A stretch of DNA of 64,000 nucleotides, taken from an uncultured Stenotrophomonas sp. Its GTDB lineage: Bacteria > Pseudomonadota > Gammaproteobacteria > Xanthomonadales > Xanthomonadaceae. Location: contig NZ_CAMFIA010000012.1 in assembly GCF_945952405.1 (NCBI RefSeq), positions 49,360-113,359 on the forward strand, read 5' to 3'. This document shows positions 1 to 7,529 of this stretch, one piece after another; position 1 is the stretch's first letter; the number at the start of each line of letters is the position of its first letter. The notes beneath the pieces are model-generated. The model worked only from the letters and a program-made list of their open reading frames with translations. It did no database searches and was not told the DNA's origin. Both the position numbers and the translations under genes were made by a program.

Positions 1-87
1 ATCGCTCTGATTGGAGTGAACTGATGGGGTGCAGATGCAGCACCCCTCCGGGAACCGTCACCCATAAGGAGGACGGTTGCAGACGTG

Positions 88-375
88 TCAGCGCGGAGCG
101 GGGTGGTATTTGTGGGCTCCGACGCCGTTGATGATCGCCGTGGCGGTCAGGCTGAACCCATGCTCGGCCATGCGCAGAAGGTCGGCAGGGAGCTTCGCTT
201 CCTGTAGGCGTGTGCTGAGCTGAGCCTTGCCGATCTCGTTGTTCTGCCGCAGGCGTTCCGTGAGGGCGGCCAGATCCCCTCTCTGGTGAGTTCCGATAAG
301 GGTCAGTAGCGCCCGCTCCTGGGCAACGTCCCTGCCGATGAGGCGGGCAATGTAGTTCTGATCGTCCGTGTTCAA
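88..375 (-). CDS. Hypothetical prophage protein, TTG start
   Basis: A small protein of about 95 residues, rich in Leu, Arg and Gln in a predicted helical middle part, with no recognised domain. The frame is open upstream to a possible ATG at 450, but a very strong ribosome binding site (AAGGAGGAGG, about 382-392 on the complement) lies 6-7 bases before a TTG codon at 375. That start is preferred. It is transcribed against the late genes to its right and is separated from them by the terminator at 494-522. It belongs to the prophage by position. Function unknown. Confidence 0.6.
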   Translation of the reverse strand: MNTDDQNYIARLIGRDVAQERALLTLIGTHQRGDLAALTERLRQNNEIGKAQLSTRLQEAKLPADLLRMAEHGFSLTATAIINGVGAHKYHPAPR

Positions 376-493
376 GCGCGGTCCTCCTCCTTTTGGATGA
401 GCGGCTATCGTACTGCCAGAACAATGCAAATAACGCTTGAACGTTGCCAACGTTTCGGTATAGTTCTTGGCAGAGTGGGGGATTCTCCACTTT

Positions 494-522
494 AAACGGC
501 CCCTTTCGAAGTGGGCCGTTTT
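494..522. terminator. Bidirectional intrinsic terminator
   Basis: A nine-base stem (AAACGGCCC at 494-502 pairing with GGGCCGTTT at 513-521) with a ten-base loop, followed by T residues on both strands. It separates the leftward gene at 88-375 from the rightward low-GC pair that starts at 554. Confidence 0.7.
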
Positions 523-553
523 GCCATCTGCCTAATGGACTGGACGGATCATC

Positions 554-1258
554 GTGAAAAGTAAAGCTATTACTATGGTCGGCGTGATTGCGACTGCCGT
601 ATGGTTGGCGCTCACCGCAACCTACGTTTGGGCCAGATGGTCGGAATTCTTGGCTATGGAACCGAATTCGCTGGGAGACTTCGTCGCGGGTGCTTTCGGT
701 CCGCTGGCACTGTTCTGGCTAGTCTGCGGGTACTTCCAGCAGGGAATCGAGCTTCGACAGAACACTCAGGCTCTACAGAATCAGGCTACCGAGTTGCGTA
801 ACTCTGTGCAGCATCAGGAGCAGATGTCACAAACGGCGATCCGTCAGCTTGAACTTGAGAAGGAAGTGTTAGAGGCTAACATGGCGCGGGATTTGAAAGC
901 TGCAGCAGATGCTGAGCCCGATCTCCAACTGCTCGCTATTGATCACACCGAAGTGGGTGGGCAGAAGCATAAGTACTACGTGCAGTTGCCATTGAAGAAC
1001 GTTGGGGCAGACCTTGAGCTGTTGGAGTACAGAGAACAAGGTGTCGAGAATGTTATTGCTCGCGGTGAGCTGGGATCGATGCAATCGGTTACCTTTTACT
1101 TCGATGGTCCGCTGCCATCGTATACCACTGCCAGCTACATCCATTTGACCCTAAGAGACCAGGTTAAGCGGCGGCACTTGCGCTCGATCCGCTTGACCCC
1201 GAGCAACGGGATGTACTCTGCTGAACTCCTTCCACCTGACTTCAAGCCGGAATCGTGA
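554..1258 (+). CDS. Two-helix membrane protein with coiled coil, unknown function (phage cargo)
   Basis: 234 residues. Two hydrophobic segments (about 8-28 and 40-62, the second ending in GYFQQG) are followed by a long Gln/Glu-rich coiled-coil stretch (about 66-115) and a C-terminal part that looks beta-rich. A GTG at 554 is the likely start, though an ATG at 575 is possible; neither has a strong ribosome binding site. Base composition is clearly poorer in GC than the phage late genes, a sign of separate origin. Similar membrane plus coiled-coil hypothetical proteins are, from memory, widespread in bacteria but uncharacterised. With its neighbour at 1447 it forms a module between terminators at 494 and 2166. 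A role in superinfection exclusion or defence is only a guess. Confidence 0.75.
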   Translation: MKSKAITMVGVIATAVWLALTATYVWARWSEFLAMEPNSLGDFVAGAFGPLALFWLVCGYFQQGIELRQNTQALQNQATELRNSVQHQEQMSQTAIRQLELEKEVLEANMARDLKAAADAEPDLQLLAIDHTEVGGQKHKYYVQLPLKNVGADLELLEYREQGVENVIARGELGSMQSVTFYFDGPLPSYTTASYIHLTLRDQVKRRHLRSIRLTPSNGMYSAELLPPDFKPES

Positions 1259-1446
1259 TATTCGTCACGTAAGATGGGCGCCAGTATCGGCCAATTGGTC
1301 ACGTCATCCACCTCTGGCTGAGCTCCTGCCAGCAGTGTGCACGTCACAATGCATAACCTCATTGTCGCTGACTTAGGTAGTGATCTTGCCGGCGACGCTG
1401 CTCTGTAGCATAGAATCGCCGTGACCTAGCCTAGCAAGGAAGTCCT

Positions 1447-2115
1447 GTGAATCTGGGAAAAGACCTGGTTGTGACTGTGGGGGCGCAAGAGCTAGTCCCA
1501 GTTGCTGAAGATGTAATTGAAGCTCTCGTTGATAGTTCGCTCGATGAAGGACTACTGAAGGACCTACCCTTCTTGTCCACGATTTTTGCGGTGGGCAAAT
1601 TTGGTTTTTCTGTTCGTGATCGACTTCTTTCGCAGAAGATAGTGAAATTCCTGAATGAGGTAGCCACCCTTTCGTGGAGTGACCGAGCGAGAGCAGTGGA
1701 CGAGCTAGCCGGGAACGATGGCAAGCAAGAAAAAGTTGGAGCACTTCTTCTGGATATGCTTGACAAAGCGGACATGGATGAAAAGCCGCGCTTGCTTGGC
1801 AAGCTCTTTGTCGCCATGGGTCGGGGTGAGATCAGGAGTGATGACTACCTCCGTATGGCTACCATGATCAATGGCGTGTATGCCGGTGATCTCCGTGCTC
1901 TTGCCGAGTCCAAAGAGCTCGACAGTCTAACTATGAATCGGCGATTTGCCCTTCAGGCCAATGGCTTCCTGCAGTACTCCATCAAGAACCCAATTAATCC
2001 AGCGGGTTCTGTAATGAGTATGAAGGACATGGGCGAGGCGCTATACAACAGGCCGTTTGAATTCGCTTGGGCAATTACAGATGATGGCAGAACTATCCTG
2101 AGGCACTGCTTCTAA
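1447..2115 (+). CDS. Conserved hypothetical protein, helical (phage cargo)
   Basis: 222 residues starting with GTG at 1447, preceded by AAGGAAG five bases upstream. The sequence appears mostly helical, with a hydrophobic stretch around residues 40-58 (KDLPFLSTIFAVGKFGFSV) followed by an RDRLL motif, and a second conserved-looking block LLGKLFVAMGRGEI near residue 118. There is no signal peptide and no catalytic motif I recognise. The pattern resembles an uncharacterised family I have seen across unrelated bacteria, but I cannot name it. Low GC and the flanking terminators mark it as cargo rather than a structural gene. It lies 188 bases after the membrane protein gene and may share its transcript or use its own promoter. 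Confidence 0.75.
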   Translation: MNLGKDLVVTVGAQELVPVAEDVIEALVDSSLDEGLLKDLPFLSTIFAVGKFGFSVRDRLLSQKIVKFLNEVATLSWSDRARAVDELAGNDGKQEKVGALLLDMLDKADMDEKPRLLGKLFVAMGRGEIRSDDYLRMATMINGVYAGDLRALAESKELDSLTMNRRFALQANGFLQYSIKNPINPAGSVMSMKDMGEALYNRPFEFAWAITDDGRTILRHCF

Positions 2116-2165
2116 AGTCAGGGTCAGATCGGCCAAGCTTTGACCGATCAAGCATCCACCTAAAG

Positions 2166-2197
2166 GCCTCCGGCGTATGCCGGGGGCTTTCTCTTTT
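2166..2197 (+). terminator. Intrinsic terminator after the cargo pair
   Basis: A nine-base-pair stem (2166-2174 with 2179-2187, one G-T pair) closed by a GTAT loop and followed by TTTCTCTTTT. It lies between the low-GC cargo genes and the endolysin gene, just upstream of the endolysin ribosome binding site. Confidence 0.8.
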
Positions 2198-2208
2198 ATG
2201 GAGACGTC

Positions 2209-2697
2209 ATGGCGCAGATCACTCCCCAACTGGCTGGCGGCGTGAACGTCGTGGCCTTCCTCGACATGCTGGCCTTGTCTGAAGGCACGGACAACGGTAA
2301 GCGACCCACCAAAGACCGCGGCTATGACGTGATCGTTGGCGGGGAGTTGTTCAAGAGCTACGCCGACCACCCGCGCGTGCTGGTGGATCTGCCGAAGCTG
2401 AAGATTCAGTCCACGGCAGCCGGCCGCTACCAGCTGCTGCGCCGCTACTACGACGCCTACAAGAAGACGCTCGACCTGAAGGATTTCACTCCCCTAAGCC
2501 AGGACCTGATTGCGCTGCAGCAGATCCGGGAGCGCCGCGCTCTGCCGCTGATCCAGGCGGGCAAGATCACCGAGGCCATCAAGGCGGTCAGCAACATCTG
2601 GGCGAGTCTGCCCGGAGCCGGCTACGGCCAGCCGGAGCACAAGCTGGCCGACTTGCTGGCGGTCTACCGCCGGGCCGGCGGGACGGTGGCGCCATGA
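2209..2697 (+). CDS. Phage endolysin, lambda R-like transglycosylase (GH104)
   Basis: 162 residues, close to the 158 of lambda R. The N-terminal part has FLDMLALSEGTD, where Glu25 matches the catalytic glutamate of the lambda-type lytic transglycosylase, and the AAGRYQLLRRYYDAY stretch is the family hallmark. There is no signal peptide, so export to the periplasm should depend on a holin. The start ATG has GGAG at good spacing. It overlaps the next gene by four bases (ATGA), so the lysis genes are translationally coupled. It cleaves peptidoglycan glycan strands at the end of the lytic cycle. Assignment is from sequence pattern and position; confidence is high. Confidence 0.92.
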   Translation: MAQITPQLAGGVNVVAFLDMLALSEGTDNGKRPTKDRGYDVIVGGELFKSYADHPRVLVDLPKLKIQSTAAGRYQLLRRYYDAYKKTLDLKDFTPLSQDLIALQQIRERRALPLIQAGKITEAIKAVSNIWASLPGAGYGQPEHKLADLLAVYRRAGGTVAP

Positions 2698-3008
2698 TCG
2701 GGGGCGATGTGGACTGGCAGGCCATTGGGACCGCGTTTGGCGGCCTGATGGTTGGCGCTGGCGGCGTGGCGCTGTGGTGGCGCAAGCAGTTCGTAGAGAC
2801 AGCCAGGGAAGGGGCGGAGGTCAACGTGATCCAGTTGATGCGCGAGGAAGTGACCCGGCTGGGCGAACGGGTGGGACGGATGGAGGCCAGGGAGCTGCGC
2901 TTGATCCGCCACATCTACCGGCTTGAAGGGCTGATGCGCGCGGCAAGCCTGGAGCCGCCGCCGTTCGACCCGGACAGCGACACGATCAGAGCAGGAGGTT
3001 CGGAATGA
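2694..3008 (+). CDS. One-helix membrane protein of the lysis cassette (holin candidate)
   Basis: 104 residues with one transmembrane segment (about 10-28, AIGTAFGGLMVGAGGVALWW) followed by a charged helical or coiled-coil tail (residues 35-85) that would lie in the cytoplasm or periplasm depending on orientation. It overlaps the endolysin stop and the next start, so it is in the same transcription unit. A single-helix protein next to the endolysin is a candidate holin or pinholin, but size and layout would also suit a lysis accessory protein. No other obvious holin is seen in the window, so the holin could also be to the left. Confidence 0.7.
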   Translation: MIGGDVDWQAIGTAFGGLMVGAGGVALWWRKQFVETAREGAEVNVIQLMREEVTRLGERVGRMEARELRLIRHIYRLEGLMRAASLEPPPFDPDSDTIRAGGSE

Positions 3009-3403
3009 ACGGAGATAGGCCTAGCGAATGCTCTGTTCCGGCGAAACTCACTGTCGTGTGCAGCGCTGCGCAGCTGACCGCGGAACTGAGGGAAATTGGG
3101 GAGCGGGTTTCCCGCGCTCCCGGATATCTCCAATGGATGGCGTTGCAGGTGCTTGAGGCCGACGAACACGGCATCGAGCTGGGCCATATCGACCCTGAAC
3201 ATCCTTCCATATCCAGTGCATGTGAACTCCGGGGTCTGCCTCAACTCTCCAAGTGGCTTCGTCTGCTGCTGCTCGCCCTTCGGGAGCATGAGGAAGAGAG
3301 AAGGCACGGGGAACGATCGGAGCAGAGCATGGATGGCTCTGACTTGGGGACGACTGTTATCCGCTGCGCGGCGGAAGATTTGTCGCAAGTTGCGAAGCCA
3401 TAG
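3005..3403 (+). CDS. Hypothetical protein in lysis cassette
   Basis: 132 residues, no signal peptide or membrane segment. The start at 3005 overlaps the preceding stop and has an ideal AGGAGG seven bases upstream, so it is expressed with the lysis genes. The middle part (LREIGERVSRAPGYLQW) and the Leu/Arg-rich LSKWLRLLLLALREHEEE section look helical. No known family is recognised. Its last 47 bases overlap the end of the convergent gene at 3357-3566. Confidence 0.6.
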   Translation: MNGDRPSECSVPAKLTVVCSAAQLTAELREIGERVSRAPGYLQWMALQVLEADEHGIELGHIDPEHPSISSACELRGLPQLSKWLRLLLLALREHEEERRHGERSEQSMDGSDLGTTVIRCAAEDLSQVAKP

Positions 3404-3566
3404 CCAGTAGCTCGTCGGCAATCGTCTCTTGGCCAGCTGCTTTTAGACGCAGGGCGTGTCTTCGGAGTGTTTGGAGGAATCGCTCCATTGGCAGTACGCC
3501 ATCCTGGTGAAGAGCAATAGCAATTGCCATCACTGCGGCTAGAGCCGTAGGCCCGGTGTTGTCCAT
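3357..3566 (-). CDS. Small antisense-oriented hypothetical protein inside lysis cassette
   Basis: 69 residues beginning MDNTGPTALAAVMAIAIALHQ, with an amphipathic Ala-rich N-terminus and a helical, Arg/Leu-rich remainder. An open frame continues upstream to 3626, but GGGAGGG lies just before the ATG at 3566 and decides the start. It is the only leftward gene among the late genes here and its 3' end overlaps the convergent 3005-3403 gene by 47 bases. Function unknown; it could be a late cargo gene or a regulator acting on the lysis transcript. Confidence 0.55.
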   Translation of the reverse strand: MDNTGPTALAAVMAIAIALHQDGVLPMERFLQTLRRHALRLKAAGQETIADELLAMASQLATNLPPRSG

Positions 3567-3641
3567 GTCGCCCTCCCTGGGCTGTGTTGGTAGCACGCGC
3601 AGCGTACTCCAGGCAGGGCGACTCATTCATATAGGTGCCCA

Positions 3642-4070
3642 ATGCTGAACCCTCTTCGTCCCTACGCCGACCTGCTCAAGGTGCTGGCGGTTCTGGTGCT
3701 GGCTGGTGGTCTGTTCGTGACTGGCTGCGAGCGCGGTGAAGATCGCCAGTCCGCCAAGGACCAGGCAACCATCGCCAAGGCCGACAAGGCGCGCGCTGCT
3801 GCTGAGGCTGAAGCTGCCGAGAACTTCCGCGCGGCCAACGCCTGCGGGCTGCTACTGAAGGACGTGAACCGGCAGAGCCAGGCGGCAATCGATGAGGCAG
3901 CCCGGCAGAAGGAGGCAGCCAATGAGGCTGCGCGCCGGGCCGAGGTGGCAGCGGCCGAGAGTCAGCGCCGGGCTGATCAGGCCAGCCGCGCGCTGCAGGA
4001 CGCCAAGACCCAGCCGGCATGCCGGCAACAGCTGGAGCAGAAGCTATGCGACGCCATTCCATTGCTGTGA
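3642..4070 (+). CDS. Rz-like inner-membrane spanin subunit
   Basis: 142 residues: a short cytoplasmic N-terminus, one hydrophobic segment (about 13-29, LKVLAVLVLAGGLFVTG), and a long Ala/Glu/Arg-rich coiled coil ending in a Cys-containing tail. This is the layout of an i-spanin that spans the periplasm and, with the Rz1-like lipoprotein, fuses inner and outer membranes in the last step of lysis. The Rz1-like gene starts inside its 3' end in another frame (4046-4336), the classic nested spanin arrangement. A Cys in VTGC looks like a lipobox but follows a membrane anchor, so an o-spanin reading is less likely. Confidence 0.8.
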   Translation: MLNPLRPYADLLKVLAVLVLAGGLFVTGCERGEDRQSAKDQATIAKADKARAAAEAEAAENFRAANACGLLLKDVNRQSQAAIDEAARQKEAANEAARRAEVAAAESQRRADQASRALQDAKTQPACRQQLEQKLCDAIPLL

Positions 4071-4336
4071 TCCTGGCCGCGGCGCTGCCGCTGTGCGGGT
4101 TCGGCAGCTGCAGTAAGGCCAGCAGGCCGGACATCCCCCAGTTGGTCTATGTCACGGTGGAGACGGCAGTGGCGCCCCCGGCCTTACTGACCCAGCCCTG
4201 CCAGATCATCCGCGTGCGGGAGCGCTCGGTGGAGCAGGTGGTGTCCGCCTACAACGCCAACATCCTGAGCCTGCAGCAGTGCAACAAGCAGCTGGGCGAG
4301 ATCCGGGAGTTGGGCGTTGACCGGGTGAAGCGATGA
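4046..4336 (+). CDS. Rz1-like outer-membrane spanin lipoprotein
   Basis: 96 residues from ATG 4046. A basic start (MRRHS) and a hydrophobic stretch lead to a Cys-containing site near residue 22 (GFGSC) suited to lipoprotein processing. The remainder is short, Pro-containing and partly helical with a conserved-looking VYVTVETAVAPPALLTQPC segment. Its first 25 bases lie inside the Rz-like gene in a different frame, as for lambda Rz/Rz1. It should sit in the outer membrane and pair with the i-spanin. The stop overlaps the next start by four bases. Confidence 0.78.
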   Translation: MRRHSIAVILAAALPLCGFGSCSKASRPDIPQLVYVTVETAVAPPALLTQPCQIIRVRERSVEQVVSAYNANILSLQQCNKQLGEIRELGVDRVKR

Positions 4337-4677
4337 ACCGTCGGGTTCTCGCCCTTGGCCGGTTGAAGACCGGCGAGATGAACAAGACCGAGGCCGCGTA
4401 TGCAGAGCGGCTGCGCGCGCTGCAGGCGGCTGGTGGGATCCAGTGGCACCGGTTCGAGGGCATGAAGCTGCGCCTGGCCGACAACACGTTCTATACCCCG
4501 GACTTTGCGGTGATGGCAGCCGACGGCGTCATGGAGTGCCACGAGGTGAAGGGGCACTGGCAGGACGATGCACGGGCCAAGATCAAGATTGCAGCGGCCA
4601 TGTACCCATTCCGCTTCATCGCGGTGAAAGTGCGGCGAAAGCGCGATGGCGGTGGCTGGGAAGTGGAGGAGTTCTGA
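4333..4677 (+). CDS. DUF1064-type phage nuclease-like protein
   Basis: 114 residues. After an N-terminal KTEAAYAERL helix the sequence has TFYTPDFAVM and then MECHEVKGHWQDDARAK, giving the D...ExK pattern of PD-(D/E)XK nucleases. Length and motif order match the DUF1064 family found in many phages. A role in DNA recombination, junction cleavage or packaging-related processing is inferred from the fold and from its place beside the HNH nuclease and terminase genes. It overlaps its neighbours by a few bases on both sides. Confidence 0.8.
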   Translation: MNRRVLALGRLKTGEMNKTEAAYAERLRALQAAGGIQWHRFEGMKLRLADNTFYTPDFAVMAADGVMECHEVKGHWQDDARAKIKIAAAMYPFRFIAVKVRRKRDGGGWEVEEF

Positions 4678-4844
4678 TGCACGCGACAGTGATTGCGTCT
4701 GTCCGCCTGCAGTGGTGGTTGCGGTGGTATCTGGCTGCCGTGGTGTGGCTCGCTCGGGCAACGGGCATGGACCCGAACTGGGATCGGGTGGAGTGGTGGA
4801 TACGCCGTGGCCTGGTGATCCGGGCTGCAGGGCCTGGCCAGTGA
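4677..4844 (+). CDS. Very small Trp-rich hypothetical protein
   Basis: 55 residues with an unusually Trp-rich, basic sequence (RLQWWLRWYLAAVVWL) that forms one hydrophobic or amphipathic helix, followed by a short polar tail. The ATG at 4677 overlaps the previous stop by one base and its stop overlaps the GTG start of the HNH gene, so it is embedded in a tightly coupled operon, which supports it being real. Function unknown. Confidence 0.5.
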   Translation: MHATVIASVRLQWWLRWYLAAVVWLARATGMDPNWDRVEWWIRRGLVIRAAGPGQ

Positions 4845-5167
4845 GCGTGGCTCGCGGCCGCAGGACCCGGCAGACCGGCGGTAGCTCCTTCGCCCACCTG
4901 TACGGCACCGCGCGCTGGCAGCGCACGCGCAAGGCGCAGCTGGAGCGTGAGCCGCTCTGCAGCCGGTGCAAGGCACGCGGGCATGTGACGGTGGCGACGG
5001 TATGCAACCACACGAACGGACACCCGCCTGGAGAAACGGAGGAGATGTTCTGGACTGGACCCTTCGACAGTCAGTGCGCCGACTGCCACAACGTCGATCA
5101 GGCGCGTCTGGAACGAGGTGCGGTGCAGGTCCGAGGGTGCGATGAGGACGGGTGGCCGGTCGGCTGA
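4841..5167 (+). CDS. HNH endonuclease (terminase-associated)
   Basis: 108 residues from GTG 4841, which overlaps the preceding TGA; an upstream in-frame extension lacks sense as protein and is rejected. The sequence has CSRC, then VCNHTNGHPP, then CADCHN, giving the His-Asn-His active site with two zinc-binding CxxC pairs. HNH proteins next to terS/terL assist terminase cleavage at cos sites in HK97-type phages (family knowledge). The region between it and terS (5168-5306) is therefore where a cos site could lie. It acts in genome packaging in the cytoplasm. Confidence 0.85.
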   Translation: MSVARGRRTRQTGGSSFAHLYGTARWQRTRKAQLEREPLCSRCKARGHVTVATVCNHTNGHPPGETEEMFWTGPFDSQCADCHNVDQARLERGAVQVRGCDEDGWPVG

Positions 5168-5306
5168 ATGGTTCCACGGCATCGCGTTCCACGCTGCGCA
5201 GGGTAGGGGGGGCGAATTGTTTGGGTCGATTCGGACCTAGACCGACCGTCCCCCGTTCTTCGCGCATCCACAGTTGGAAAGACGACCCCCTCAAGGTGGG
5301 GAAACG

Positions 5307-5684
5307 ATGGCAAATCCCCGCACGCCAGCGGCGAAAGCGGCAGTGTCTGGCGCTGCGGCAAAGAATCCGCAACGGCATCGAAATCGGAAGACGCCCAAGG
5401 GGCCGAAAGCGATCGGCACCCCGTACAAGGGCATGACCAAGGAGCAGGTGGCCGTCTGGAAAGAGCAGGTGGATAACATGCCCTGGCTGCACGCTGGGCA
5501 CCGCCTCCTGCTTCGCCAGGTTTGCATCTTGGCCGCACGAATGGCGACCGACCCCGATATGGGTGTTTCCGCGATGCAGGCGCTTGGCTCACTGCTATCC
5601 AAGCTCGGAGCAACCCCGGTGGATGAGACGAAAGTGAATCATGGCTCAGGCGAAGACGAAGACCCGGACGACAAGCACTTCTAA
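5307..5684 (+). CDS. terS: Terminase small subunit
   Basis: 125 residues from ATG 5307. The N-terminus is basic and Pro/Ala-rich (RHRNRKTPKGPK), followed by a helical core (TKEQVAVWKEQVDNMPW, then AGHRLLLRQVCILAARM) and an acidic tail. Pattern and position fit P27-type small terminases, which recognise phage DNA and hand it to the large subunit. The last 44 bases overlap the start of terL in another frame. The first in-frame ATG upstream (5274) lacks a better ribosome binding site. DNA specificity cannot be read from sequence. Confidence 0.8.
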   Translation: MANPRTPAAKAAVSGAAAKNPQRHRNRKTPKGPKAIGTPYKGMTKEQVAVWKEQVDNMPWLHAGHRLLLRQVCILAARMATDPDMGVSAMQALGSLLSKLGATPVDETKVNHGSGEDEDPDDKHF

Positions 5685-7521
5685 CTGCCGGACCAGTGAG
5701 TATCCGTTGGCAGTGGTCGAAGGCAAGACCGTCGCGGGCCCCCACGTGCGCAACGCCTGCCGGCGCCATCTCAAAGACCTGGAGGACGCTCACGAGCGTG
5801 GCCTCTACTTCGATCGAGAGGCCGCCGACAAGAAGATCGCCTTCTTCGAAGAAGTGCTGCGCCTCAGCGAGGGCCAGTTCGAGGGCAAGCCGTTCAAGCT
5901 GCACCCCAGCCAGGCATTCAAGATCGGCAGTCTGTTCGGCTGGAAGCAGGCGGACGGCACCCGGCGCTTCCGCCGCGCATACATCGAGGAGGGCAAGGGA
6001 AACGGTAAGTCGCCGATGGCCGGTGGGATCGCGCTCATCGGGCTTTGTGCCGATCAGGAGGCCGGCGCCCAGGTGTACGCGGTGGCCTCGCACAAGGATC
6101 AGGCCGGAATCCTGTTCCGGGACGCCGTGAAGATGGTGAAGGCGTCACCGGCGCTGAAGAAGCGGCTGGAGTTCTCGGGCGGTGAGGGCAAGGAATACAA
6201 CATCGCCCATCACAAGTCGCAGAGCTATTTCCGGCCGGCGTCTCGTGACGTTGGCAAGACTGGATCGGGCTACCGGCCGCACTTCGTCCTGGCCGACGAA
6301 GTGCACGAGATGGCAGACGGCAAGATCATCGAAATGATGGAGAACGGCTTCAAGTTCCGCCGTTCCCCACTGCTGTTCATGATCACCAATTCGGGCAGCG
6401 ACCGGAACAGCGTTGCCTGGGCAGAGCATGAGCATGCCGTCAAGGTGGCTGCTGGCCACCACGAGGCCGTGAACGATCCGACCTTCGTCGGAGACGTCAT
6501 TGATGACCGCACGTTTTCGTTCGTGTGTGGGCTTGATGAGGGCGACGAGCCGCTCGAGGATCCGGCCTGCTGGGTGAAAGCAAACCCGATGCTGGGTATC
6601 ACCATCACGGATGAATACCTGCAGGGCCGGGTTGACCTGGCCAAGCAGATCCCGAGCAAGCTCAACGAGATCCTGCGACTCAACTTCTGCATGTGGACCG
6701 ACGCCGACCAGGCGTGGATGAGCCGCGAAATTGTCGAGCCTGCGATGCAGTCGTTCGACAGGACGCAGCACCACGGCAAGCGCCTACATCTCGGGCTGGA
6801 CTTGTCGCAGAACCGCGACATTACGGCTCTAGGTGCGGTGGTGGAGACCGGATCGAAGGAGGTCCTGGTTGAGGTTGAGGGCAAGAAAACCCTGGTCAAC
6901 AAGCCAACGTTCGATGCGTGGGTGGAGGCGTGGACGCCGGGCGATACGGTCAAGGCTCGCGAACTGCGCGACAAGCTTCCTTACAGCACCTGGATTGCCA
7001 AGGGTCACTTGCACGCCCCGAAGGGGCAGACGATCAGCTACCGGCATGTCGCGCAGACGGTGGCCGAGTACGACCGGGACTTCGAAGTTGTCCAAGTGGC
7101 TTACGACCGGTACGCCTTCCGACAGTTCGAAGAGGAAGTGAAGGAGCTGGGGCTTTCCGTCTCGTTCGTGGAGCACCCGCAGGGTGGCCTGAAGAAGGGC
7201 AAGCCCACGGAGGCCGCAGTAAAGGCAGCTGCCGCAGCCGGCAAGCCCCAACCGGAAGGGCTCTGGATGCCCGGATCGCTACGGCTGTTCGAAGAAGCCC
7301 TGCTGGAAGGGCGCGTCCGCTTGTTCGGAAACCCTGTGCTGGTGTCCGCAATCATGTCGGCCGTCATTGAGAGCGACAAATGGGAGAACCGCTGGCTGTC
7401 CAAGGCGCGTTCAGTCAACAAGATCGACGCCGCGGTGGCGGTAGTGATGGCCTTCGGCTCCGCACATTCATCGGTAGCGCCCGCCTCTGTCTATGAGCAG
7501 CGGGGCATCCGATTCTTATAG
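5641..7521 (+). CDS. terL: Terminase large subunit
   Basis: 626 residues. The N-terminal ATPase has a Walker A-like EEGKGNGKS at about 117-125 and a Walker B VLADEVHEM near residue 219. The C-terminal nuclease begins with LHLGLDLSQNRDITALGAV (about 380-400), containing the first metal-binding Asp of an RNase H-like fold. It docks on the portal, drives DNA into the head and cuts the concatemer. Length fits HK97-type enzymes of the P27/YmfN group. It starts inside terS and is followed nine bases later by the portal gene. Confidence 0.95.
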   Translation: MAQAKTKTRTTSTSNCRTSEYPLAVVEGKTVAGPHVRNACRRHLKDLEDAHERGLYFDREAADKKIAFFEEVLRLSEGQFEGKPFKLHPSQAFKIGSLFGWKQADGTRRFRRAYIEEGKGNGKSPMAGGIALIGLCADQEAGAQVYAVASHKDQAGILFRDAVKMVKASPALKKRLEFSGGEGKEYNIAHHKSQSYFRPASRDVGKTGSGYRPHFVLADEVHEMADGKIIEMMENGFKFRRSPLLFMITNSGSDRNSVAWAEHEHAVKVAAGHHEAVNDPTFVGDVIDDRTFSFVCGLDEGDEPLEDPACWVKANPMLGITITDEYLQGRVDLAKQIPSKLNEILRLNFCMWTDADQAWMSREIVEPAMQSFDRTQHHGKRLHLGLDLSQNRDITALGAVVETGSKEVLVEVEGKKTLVNKPTFDAWVEAWTPGDTVKARELRDKLPYSTWIAKGHLHAPKGQTISYRHVAQTVAEYDRDFEVVQVAYDRYAFRQFEEEVKELGLSVSFVEHPQGGLKKGKPTEAAVKAAAAAGKPQPEGLWMPGSLRLFEEALLEGRVRLFGNPVLVSAIMSAVIESDKWENRWLSKARSVNKIDAAVAVVMAFGSAHSSVAPASVYEQRGIRFL

Positions 7522-7529
7522 GAAGCGCA

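Noticed and set aside
25-47. GGGGTGC...GCACCCC hairpin near the left edge as terminator
   Set aside because: The seven-base stem has no T tract on either strand and its gene context is outside the window.
5152-5436. Forward frame over the cos-like region and terS start
   Set aside because: It has no ribosome binding site and overlaps the better-supported terS frame.
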